From assembly GCA_021736965.1 (NCBI GenBank), contig JAIPEV010000147.1:1-5066 (forward strand): a DNA stretch of 5,066 nt. The letters are read 5' to 3'. This document shows, piece after piece, positions 1 through 5,066 of the stretch; position 1 is the first letter of the stretch, and each line of letters opens with the position of its first letter. The stretch is from Halanaerobiales bacterium. GTDB taxonomy: Bacteria > Bacillota > Halanaerobiia > Halanaerobiales > M55B127. Both the position numbers and the translations under genes were made by a program. A model generated the notes under the pieces. The model saw nothing but the letters and a program-made list of their open reading frames with translations. It was not told the origin of the DNA and did not search any database.

Positions 1-368
1 CACAAGGGAAGCTCTGCCTTCATCTTTGCTTTTTTACATACCTTTTCTTCCCATTTTTTATGATCTATTATATCAATATCTCCAAAAATTCCAGTGTTTA
101 TACCCTTTTCCTTTAAATCTTTTAGTGTATTTATAAAAACCTCTTGATATTGATCCCAGCTTGCTTTCTTTGTAACTAATGGTATTTTAAGAGAATCAGA
201 CTGAGCCTCAATAACTTCTATAGGTAAGTTGTGTGATCTAGATCTTTTTCCTGTTTCATTTAAAATATTTAATAGAAACTTAGCATTCATATTATTTTCG
301 ATTGCTTTATATAAAGAAAGTGAAGAGTCTTTTCCTCCACTCCATGAACAAAAACTTTTGCTATCCAT
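1..368 (-). CDS. DUF71/Dph6-like PP-loop ATP pyrophosphatase, N-terminal part
   Basis: The first 122 residues of a COG2102-type protein are present; the C-terminal part lies beyond the left edge. Residues 10-16 read SGGKDSS, the PP-loop that binds ATP in N-type ATP pyrophosphatases, which activate a substrate by adenylation before amide transfer. The family motif GDID at 96-99 is followed by His103 and Trp106, and the fragment ends in LPL, where the family usually reads PLW. Eukaryotic and archaeal relatives (Dph6) make the final amide of diphthamide. Bacteria lack diphthamide, and comparative genomics has linked some bacterial members to B12 salvage, but no corrinoid gene is visible here, so the substrate is unknown. 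The ATG has a good AGGAGAG ribosome binding site at 375-381, inside the 14-bp gap after the acetyltransferase gene, so the two genes are probably co-transcribed. The family call is firm; the function is not. Confidence 0.88.
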   Translation of the reverse strand, partial: MDSKSFCSWSGGKDSSLSLYKAIENNMNAKFLLNILNETGKRSRSHNLPIEVIEAQSDSLKIPLVTKKASWDQYQEVFINTLKDLKEKGINTGIFGDIDIIDHKKWEEKVCKKAKMKAELPL

Positions 369-382
369 ACGATACTCTCCTA

Positions 383-844
383 TTATTTTATTTTATTTGT
401 CTTAATTTGCATTTCACATTCCCCACCATCTATACTCAAAATTTCAAAACCTGCTTTTTTATATATCTTAAATGCAGGCAAATTCTTTTTGTTAACACTT
501 AATTTGATATACTCTTTTTTATAGTTATAGTTTTTGATTCCAAACTTTAATCCTTCAATTAAAAAAGAATAACTTAGCTTCTTTCCTACAAAAGAGGGGC
601 TTAAGGCCAAACCAATTTCTAAGTAATAATCATTCAAATAGTATTCAAACAAACCTATAATCTCCTGATCTTTATTATATACAACAAAGCCTTCACAGTC
701 ACCTGGCCCCTTTAGATGAATATTTCCCTCTTCATAGCTCTTAAAATAGGGATCCATGTATATTTTTTTTATATAACCACTGTATCTCCAGTTTTTTATT
801 ATCTTTGCTTTTTTTATTGTGATTGGTTCAAATGAATATTTCAT
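383..844 (-). CDS. GNAT-family N-acetyltransferase
   Basis: A 153-residue protein, the usual length for a single GNAT domain. The N-terminal part (about residues 8-45) has the W-x-Y-x-x-x-Y spacing seen in RimJ/RimL-like GNATs, then a central strand (EIIGLFEYY, 61-69), the motif A strand and helix (EIGLALSP, 76-83, then about 90-104), and the C-terminal NLPAFKIYKKAGF signature (121-133) in which Asn and Tyr help to hold acetyl-CoA. The acetyl-CoA pyrophosphate loop, normally R/Q-x-x-G-x-G/A, reads VGKKLS at 86-91, so all three defining positions differ. Activity may be weak, altered or lost, although the rest of the fold looks intact. The start is supported by AGGTGAGG a few bases upstream. 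The gene lies 14 bp ahead of the PP-loop ATPase gene on the same strand, suggesting an operon. The substrate cannot be inferred. Confidence 0.85.
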   Translation of the reverse strand: MKYSFEPITIKKAKIIKNWRYSGYIKKIYMDPYFKSYEEGNIHLKGPGDCEGFVVYNKDQEIIGLFEYYLNDYYLEIGLALSPSFVGKKLSYSFLIEGLKFGIKNYNYKKEYIKLSVNKKNLPAFKIYKKAGFEILSIDGGECEMQIKTNKIK

Positions 845-883
845 TACCTCACCTACTTTTATTTAATTTTTTAAGCTTTTTAA

Positions 884-889
884 ATTATA
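884..889 (-). promoter_or_regulatory. Candidate -10 box for the acetyltransferase/PP-loop operon
   Basis: On the minus strand these bases read TATAAT, a perfect -10 hexamer about 40 bases upstream of the acetyltransferase start codon, which would leave a short leader containing the ribosome binding site. No convincing -35 box is found at 16-18 bases. A G lies at -14 but the T of an extended -10 is missing. In sequence this AT-rich the hexamer could be there by chance. Confidence 0.28.
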
Positions 890-1403
890 ACTAAAAATTG
901 TTGTAAGTTTATAATACTATTTTAAATAAATAGATTAGGATTATTTAAAAAAGATAATATCTAGATTCTGATAATTGATCAATCATAGCTTTTGAATACA
1001 ACATTGAATTTTTTAGAAAATAAGCTTATTATATTTTATTATCAAAACATAATTAACCACTCATTTTAAAGTATTTCCTGTTAAAAAGTTAAAACAGTAA
1101 AAGTATCTTAAATTGCCAAATTATAGCCGAGAAAGTTCCGCCTATGTTAACAGAAATTGATGAATCGGGTATTATATTTTTAACTTCTTTGTTAATTATA
1201 TACATATTTGTTAAAATGTATTTTATACTTGCCCTTTTTCGGATTTAAAAGAGATATTAGCTTATGTTTTGTAATTGTTAATATTAACTAATAGAGAACA
1301 AAACATCTTCTTAAATAATATTGCAAAACTAGTTAACAATAATCAAGATATAGTTGATAAACTCAAAGCATGAAAAATTTGACTGAGTTTTACTAATTTT
1401 TAA

Positions 1404-1682
1404 AGAGATAATACTTCCCATCACTGTTAAAAAAATATTAGAGAAGTTAAAGTTATTAATAACAAAGAACAAAAATAGATGACATATTGAAACCATAAAA
1501 TTGGTCATCAAATTACTAATCTTTTTGTGTAAAAAAAGTTGGCCCAAAAATTATAAAAAATTGAATAAATATCTAAAAATACTACTAAAGGTCTTAATAG
1601 AGTATATAAAAACCTTGATAGCTTAACATTTTAACAATTAAAACAATTTATTGAATACAAAGTTCGTTACTATAAAAACGAA
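1404..1682 (+). pseudogene. Decayed TnpB (IS200/IS605-type OrfB) fragment
   Basis: Translating the plus strand in the frame starting at 1437 gives TnpB-like blocks in the right order, broken by in-frame stops. NNKEQK-stop-M at 1458-1481 matches the usual KEQRWM, with a stop (1476) in place of Trp. NHKIGHQITNLF at 1491-1526 matches NHKISRQIVNFA. KL-stop-KIE at 1548-1565 resembles the LE-x-L stretch holding a RuvC catalytic Glu, with the stop (1554) at the Glu. TTKGLNRVYKNLDS at 1581-1622 is followed by LTF-stop-QLKQFIEYKVRYY at 1623-1673, matching WAFYQLxQFIEYKA. The spacing between blocks, about 55 codons from NH to EYK, fits intact TnpB, and there is no frameshift across these blocks. The RuvC N-terminal part and the C-terminal zinc finger with the last catalytic Asp are missing, so this is a fossil. 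The edges are approximate. Identification rests on consensus recall, not a search. Confidence 0.62.
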
Positions 1683-1751
1683 GGGAGGGGATCTCAAATC
1701 TATCTGTTATAAATATTTCTAAATAATTTACATTCTTTTAGATCTTACTTT

Positions 1752-2780
1752 TTAATCAACCTTTCCGAACGAACAATGTGGGTATTGACAAACTGGACAG
1801 TCATGACAAAGTCCACCATATGATAGCTTAACAAATTTAGCCTTAGTTATTTTTTCTCCTGACAATAATCTGGGATAAACAATATCAAAAACAGTTGTCC
1901 TTTCAAAAATTACACAAGCTGGTAGTCCTAAGATTGGAATTTGATCTAAATATGCTAACATTAGTTTATTACCTGGTAATACAGGAACCCCATATTTTAT
2001 TACCTTAGCACCTGTGTTTTTTATTCCCAGAGGTGTCACATCATCTGGATCAACTGACATTCCACCACAGTTTAATAATATATCAGCACCTTTATTTTTA
2101 AATTCTAATAAACTTTTTGTAATCTTTTCTGGTTCATCTGGTAAATATTTATAATCTAATAATTCTCCTCCCCATTTTTTGAATTTCTTATTTAAAGTGG
2201 GAAGAAACTTATCTTCAATCCTACCATGATATACTTCATTGCCAGTAATTACTACTCCTACTTTTAATTTTTTATATGGATTAATTTTAAATAATATATT
2301 TTCTTTAAGAATTGATAATATTTTATTCATTTTTTTAACTCCAATAGTTAAGGGATTAATTCTAACCCCAGCAATTACCTCATCCATTTTTACTGGGCTA
2401 TTTGTATGACCAGTAGTTATTAGTATATCACTTTCACTATTAGCCTTAAATAGTAAATCTTTATTTATTATTAATATTCCATCTATTTTTGATATTAAAG
2501 ATATTTTGCCTTCATGAGGATCTTCAAACTTAATATTATCACTTTTAAGAATAGATGCCATTTTAAATGCAGCTTCATCTTCATGTAAAGTATCTTTATC
2601 TAAATTTAAAACATAAATGTTTTCTTTACCCATATCCTTTAAAACATTTATATCTTCTTTTCTTATAATATGACCTTTTTTAAACCTTGCACCTTTATAT
2701 TCACCAGGAATTATCTGAGTCATATCATGAGCTACTACATGACCAACTGATTCATCAACCGATATTTTCTTTATACTCAT
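1752..2780 (-). CDS. MoeA-like molybdopterin-binding protein with C-terminal Cys cluster
   Basis: A 342-residue protein, shorter than MoeA (about 400). The N-terminal part (1-75: PGEYKG, KKGHII, HEDEAA) matches the MoeA-like family often found beside molybdoenzyme and molybdate-transport genes, and lacks the PFDNSAMDGYA motif of true MoeA. From about 172 comes a MogA/MoeA-type molybdopterin-binding fold: ITGNEVY (178-184, MoeA STGDEL), GGMSVDPDD (239-247, MoeA GGVSVGDYD) and PGN (269-271). The GLPGNP loop of MoeA is replaced by GLPACV (285-290). The tail carries Cys325, Cys328, Cys331 and Cys336 (C-x2-C-x2-C-x4-C), suited to an Fe-S cluster, zinc or Mo/W. The gene overlaps modC by 26 bp, and its ribosome binding site AGAGGTG (2788-2794) lies inside modC, so translation is probably coupled. 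A cytoplasmic role in molybdenum cofactor maturation or metal handling is inferred; the exact reaction is unknown. Confidence 0.88.
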   Translation of the reverse strand: MSIKKISVDESVGHVVAHDMTQIIPGEYKGARFKKGHIIRKEDINVLKDMGKENIYVLNLDKDTLHEDEAAFKMASILKSDNIKFEDPHEGKISLISKIDGILIINKDLLFKANSESDILITTGHTNSPVKMDEVIAGVRINPLTIGVKKMNKILSILKENILFKINPYKKLKVGVVITGNEVYHGRIEDKFLPTLNKKFKKWGGELLDYKYLPDEPEKITKSLLEFKNKGADILLNCGGMSVDPDDVTPLGIKNTGAKVIKYGVPVLPGNKLMLAYLDQIPILGLPACVIFERTTVFDIVYPRLLSGEKITKAKFVKLSYGGLCHDCPVCQYPHCSFGKVD

Positions 2781-3417
2781 TTATTTTCACCTCTTTATTT
2801 GAATTAAAACTTAGTAACTTACTACCTAAAAATCTAGCTTCATTTTTGCTATGTGTAACATAAATAACTGGTATCTGCCATTCTTTTTGTATATTTTTAA
2901 TTTCTCTCATTAGTTTTATTTTCATTTCATTATCAATTGATGATAATGGTTCATCTAATAGTAATAAATCTGGTTCAATCATTAATGACCTTGCTAATGC
3001 TACTCTTTGTTTTTCACCACCAGATAATGTATTTGGATATCTATTTATTAAATCTTTGACATGACATTTATTAATAATTTTATCTAATTTATTCTGATTG
3101 TAATTATTATTTTTCCTACTATACTTAATATTGTTCAATACATTTAAGTGAGGAAATAGGGCATAGTCTTGAAATATATAACCTATTTTTCTTTTAAATG
3201 GTGGAACATTAACTTTGCTTTTAGAGTTATAATATGTATTTCCTTTTAATTTAATCAAACCACTATCAGGATTTTTAAGTCCAGCAATACAGTTTAAAAT
3301 AGTTGTTTTACCTGATCCTGAAGCACCGTAAAATATTAATATAGTGTTACCTAATTCAAACTTTTTATTTATTATCCTATTATCGACCTTCTTTTTTATA
3401 TTTACCTTTAAAACCAT
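2755..3417 (-). CDS. modC: Molybdate/tungstate ABC transporter ATP-binding protein, lacking Mop domain
   Basis: The ATPase subunit of the importer. Its 220 residues hold all ABC motifs: Walker A GASGSGKTT (31-39), Q-loop Gln83 in FQDYALFPH, signature LSGGEKQR (131-138), Walker B LLLLDEP (151-157), D-loop SSID (159-162) and H-loop His189. FQDYALFPH is typical of the ModC/CysA/PotA group. E. coli ModC (about 350 residues) carries a C-terminal Mop/TOBE domain that binds molybdate; this protein stops soon after the H-loop and lacks it, so that form of feedback inhibition is unlikely. The start overlaps the modB end by 10 bp and has GAGGTGT at 3424-3430 as ribosome binding site. The molybdate/tungstate assignment comes from ModA, ModB and the MoeA-like neighbour; choosing between the two metals is not possible from sequence. 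Confidence 0.92.
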   Translation of the reverse strand: MVLKVNIKKKVDNRIINKKFELGNTILIFYGASGSGKTTILNCIAGLKNPDSGLIKLKGNTYYNSKSKVNVPPFKRKIGYIFQDYALFPHLNVLNNIKYSRKNNNYNQNKLDKIINKCHVKDLINRYPNTLSGGEKQRVALARSLMIEPDLLLLDEPLSSIDNEMKIKLMREIKNIQKEWQIPVIYVTHSKNEARFLGSKLLSFNSNKEVKINEYKENIG

Positions 3418-4211
3418 TGAGTAACACCTCGTTTTTGATTGCTATTATATATTTTTAAAACTCCCATAATAAGAATTGAAAATACTATCATAACAATTGA
3501 AACAGTTACTGCCATTTCAAGGTTCCCTCTATTCATATTTAGATAAACTGCAATTGGTAAGGTTTCAGTCTTATATTTTGTTGCTCCAGCTAACATTATA
3601 GTTGCACCAAATTCTCCCATTGCTCTTGCCCAAGCAGTTGTAACTCCTGTTATAATACCATCTTTGGATAATGGGATGGTTATATTTTTAAAAACTTGAA
3701 AATGATTATCTCCTAAAGTCATTGCAGCTTTTTCCAATTTAAAATCTATACTTGAAAAAGCTATCTTTAAACTTCTTATTAGTAATGGAGCACACACAAC
3801 AAACTGGGCCATTACTATTCCTAATCTTGTAAATACAAAGTTTAAACCTATTTTAGCTAAATAATTTCCTCCAATTGGTCCTAATAATACAAGCAAACTT
3901 AATCCTATAATGATTGGTGGCAAAACTAAAGGGATATCTAAAATGATATCTATTAAATTTTTAAACTTAAAATCATATCTTGATAAAACATAAGCAACAG
4001 GTATCCCAAAAATAGTTGCAAAAAAGACTGCACTTAATGAAGTAGTAAGACTTAAAATTAATGAAAATGCAATCTCTTCATTATTAATTAACAGATTAAT
4101 TATATTTGATGTTTTAATATATAGTGTTGGTGAAATTAAAACAATAACTATTAAAACTACAAATATAAAAAATATACTTATCATCATATATTTGAATATA
4201 CTATATTTCAT
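3408..4211 (-). CDS. modB: Molybdate/tungstate ABC transporter permease
   Basis: An inner-membrane permease of 267 residues, somewhat longer than E. coli ModB (about 229). Hydrophobic segments lie near residues 8-28, 47-77, 88-111, 128-150, 185-212 and 233-255. The EAA loop that docks to the ATPase starts at Glu160 (EKAAMTLG, 160-167) and ends in ITIPLSKDG (177-185). ARAMGEFGATIMLAG (195-209) followed by TETLPIAVY (215-223) is the hallmark of the ModB/CysT permease class. The first hydrophobic segment accounts for the extra length. The start lies 11 bp beyond the modA stop, and its ribosome binding site (AGAAGGTGT) overlaps that stop codon, so the two are tightly coupled. It would form the transmembrane channel of the ModABC importer. 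Sulfate is a less likely substrate because of the MoeA-like gene in the operon. Confidence 0.93.
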   Translation of the reverse strand: MKYSIFKYMMISIFFIFVVLIVIVLISPTLYIKTSNIINLLINNEEIAFSLILSLTTSLSAVFFATIFGIPVAYVLSRYDFKFKNLIDIILDIPLVLPPIIIGLSLLVLLGPIGGNYLAKIGLNFVFTRLGIVMAQFVVCAPLLIRSLKIAFSSIDFKLEKAAMTLGDNHFQVFKNITIPLSKDGIITGVTTAWARAMGEFGATIMLAGATKYKTETLPIAVYLNMNRGNLEMAVTVSIVMIVFSILIMGVLKIYNSNQKRGVTQWF

Positions 4212-4222
4212 TTTTACACCTT

Positions 4223-4972
4223 CTAATATGTATTATATCCATATTTTTCAAATATTTTTATACTTTTACTGCTCTTTATATATTCAATAAATTTTTCTGC
4301 TTCTTTTTTATTACCTGAATACTTTAAAACGCCAATAGATATTTTTTTAATTATATTATTATTTTTTGGTATTTTGATCATATCCAGTTCATCTGTATTT
4401 TCAAAATAGTTAGCTTTCCAAACTATACCAGCATCAGCTTGATTTAATAAGATATACATTTTGACCTTGTTTACTGTTTCTGCCTTTGCTATAATATTTT
4501 TTTCAATATTTTCTTCTATATTATTTTTAATAAATATTTCTTTTGTAACTTTACCGATTGCTGCACTTTCATCTGCAACAACTAATCTAATATTTGGTAA
4601 CAATATATCTGAGTAATTATTTATATTATTGTTGTTTTTATTTTTTATTATAACTGGTGTATGTTTTGCCACATCATATTGACTATATAGGTCTGCTTGT
4701 TCATATAATTTATTTATATACCATTTATCAGCTGCAATATATAAATCTCCTTTTTTTATTGTATTTATTTGGTTTAGTAATACCCCTGAAGCATTAAACT
4801 GTGTACTAACTTTTGTACCAAATTCATTATGATAACTTTCGATTATTTCTTCCATTGGTTTAATCAAACCTGCGGCTGCATAAATGTTAAGTTTATTTTG
4901 TGCATTAATTTTAACAGTAAAGTTAAATAATAAAGATAAACTCAATATTACTATTGTCAGATTTTTTAGCAA
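4223..4972 (-). CDS. modA: Molybdate/tungstate-binding protein, exported
   Basis: The solute-binding protein that delivers the oxyanion to ModB. I chose TTG at 4972 (249 residues) because AGGAG at 4981-4985 is spaced 8 bases from it. The upstream GTG at 4981 would add three residues but overlaps the ribosome binding site. The signal peptide has a Lys, a hydrophobic core and INA before cleavage near residue 24. There is no lipobox Cys, so the mature protein should be free in a periplasm-like space. Mature motifs: YAAAGL (31-36), NASGVLLNQI (from 60), GDLYIAAD (75-82), ADESAAIGK (133-141) and ADAGIVWKAN (179-188). Ser62 in the ASG motif is kept, but the first ligand Ser of E. coli ModA (AASL) is replaced here (AAGL), as in some AGAGL-type ModA relatives. 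An Asn-rich loop (KNNNNINN, 112-119) looks like an insertion on the surface. First gene of the operon, behind a ModE-like operator. Confidence 0.9.
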   Translation of the reverse strand: MLKNLTIVILSLSLLFNFTVKINAQNKLNIYAAAGLIKPMEEIIESYHNEFGTKVSTQFNASGVLLNQINTIKKGDLYIAADKWYINKLYEQADLYSQYDVAKHTPVIIKNKNNNNINNYSDILLPNIRLVVADESAAIGKVTKEIFIKNNIEENIEKNIIAKAETVNKVKMYILLNQADAGIVWKANYFENTDELDMIKIPKNNNIIKKISIGVLKYSGNKKEAEKFIEYIKSSKSIKIFEKYGYNTY

Positions 4973-4980
4973 AAATCCCA

Positions 4981-4985
4981 CTCCT
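4981..4985 (-). promoter_or_regulatory. modA ribosome binding site, decides a TTG start
   Basis: On the minus strand these bases read AGGAG, a strong Shine-Dalgarno core. It overlaps the GTG codon at 4979-4981, leaving that codon no spacer, but stands 8 bases from the TTG at 4970-4972. TTG is therefore the more likely start. Confidence 0.7.
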
Positions 4986-4990
4986 ATTTT

Positions 4991-5014
4991 CGTTATTTGT
5001 GACCACGTATAACG
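4991..5014. promoter_or_regulatory. Probable ModE operator upstream of modA
   Basis: A 24-bp imperfect palindrome with outer arms CGTTAT and ATAACG separated by 12 bases, and a second inner symmetric pair GTG/CAC; 18 of 24 positions are symmetric. Arms and spacing match, as I recall it, the ModE site before E. coli modABCD. ModE is a dimeric winged-helix repressor that binds DNA when loaded with molybdate or tungstate. The site ends 5 bases before the modA ribosome binding site, so a bound dimer would block transcription start or early elongation into the operon. No modE gene is in the window. A different regulator of similar symmetry is possible, but position and gene content favour molybdenum control. 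Confidence 0.72.
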
Positions 5015-5066
5015 TTTACAAAAAAATATTTTATTTATAACTATTCTGACATAGAATATTATAATG
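5015..5066 (-). promoter_or_regulatory. AT-rich region expected to hold the modA promoter
   Basis: This is the only sequence left upstream of the operator. It contains several -10-like hexamers on the minus strand: TATAAT near the window edge, TATAAA in the middle, and TAAAAT at 5028-5033. None has a good -35 partner at 16-18 bases within the window. On the plus strand TTTACA at 5015-5020 with TATAAC at 5036-5041 (spacer 15) could belong to a divergent gene. The exact promoter cannot be assigned. Confidence 0.3.

Larger units (their letters stand above)
845..1751. other. Long AT-rich intergenic region without an intact gene
   Basis: About 900 bp separate the acetyltransferase start from the end of the molybdenum operon. 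Neither strand holds a convincing intact gene. The right part (about 1404-1682) contains a decayed plus-strand TnpB fragment, listed separately. A GC-richer patch at 1126-1169 lies in a 51-codon plus-strand open stretch (1093-1248) that is also open on the minus strand; I do not recognise either translation. The remainder is A/T runs and short inverted repeats. I found no tRNA, riboswitch, CRISPR array or strong intrinsic terminator, and none follows the MoeA-like gene on the minus strand. Confidence 0.7.

Noticed and set aside
302..502. 66-codon plus-strand open frame
   Set aside because: It lies antisense across the end of the acetyltransferase gene and the start of the PP-loop gene, both well supported. 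It has no ribosome binding site or recognisable motif.
861..890. Imperfect AT inverted repeat around AAGCTT upstream of the acetyltransferase
   Set aside because: Matching is only partial and made almost entirely of A/T pairs, which is expected by chance in sequence of this composition.
1329..1547. 72-codon minus-strand open frame with hydrophobic translation
   Set aside because: It is antisense to the TnpB fossil. The hydrophobic residues follow from reading A-rich Lys/Asn codons backwards, and no good ribosome binding site precedes it.
1663..1682. Short inverted repeat TTCGTT-N8-AACGAA
   Set aside because: A 6-bp stem with an 8-base loop and no T tract following on the minus strand. It is too weak for a terminator of the mod operon and falls inside the TnpB fossil.
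1752..2780. Calling the gene moeA
   Set aside because: It lacks the PFDNSAMDGYA and GLPGNP motifs and the usual length, and it has a Cys-rich tail, so it belongs to a MoeA-like family with no settled gene name.
4982..5066. Molybdenum cofactor riboswitch upstream of modA
   Set aside because: The space between the operator and the start codon is far too short for a Moco riboswitch, and the symmetric DNA site explains the region better.

Overview
The window is strongly AT-rich, and every confidently called gene lies on the minus strand. Start sites carry AGGAG- or AGGTG-type Shine-Dalgarno sequences. Together with Lys/Asn/Ile-rich proteins this suggests a low-GC Bacillota lineage. The molybdate-binding protein has a plain signal peptide without a lipobox cysteine, and a ModE-type operator lies in front of it. 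Both would fit a diderm Bacillota such as Halanaerobiales, but this placement is inference.

Right half (about 1752-5066, read right to left): a compact molybdate/tungstate uptake operon, modA-modB-modC, followed by a gene for a MoeA-like molybdopterin-binding protein. The genes are 11 bp apart (modA/modB, taking both stop codons as gene ends) or overlap (modB/modC by 10 bp, modC/moeA-like by 26 bp), so one mRNA and translational coupling are likely. A 24-bp imperfect palindrome (CGTTAT-N12-ATAACG) lies just upstream of the modA ribosome binding site and has the architecture of a ModE operator. ModC has no C-terminal Mop/TOBE domain. The MoeA-like protein lacks two hallmark MoeA motifs and ends in a four-cysteine cluster. 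The expected scheme is: ModA captures the oxyanion, ModB and ModC import it, the MoeA-like protein acts in cofactor maturation or metal handling, and a ModE-like repressor shuts the operon off when metal is plentiful.

Middle (845-1751): about 900 bp with no intact gene. Its right part holds a decayed plus-strand fragment of an IS200/IS605-type TnpB. The frame is preserved over roughly 90 codons but broken by stops, and one stop falls about where a RuvC catalytic Glu is expected. The rest is AT-rich sequence with one more GC-rich patch that I could not identify.

Left (1-844, minus strand): a two-gene unit. A GNAT-family acetyltransferase with an altered acetyl-CoA loop is followed 14 bp later by a DUF71/Dph6-like PP-loop ATP pyrophosphatase that runs off the left edge.
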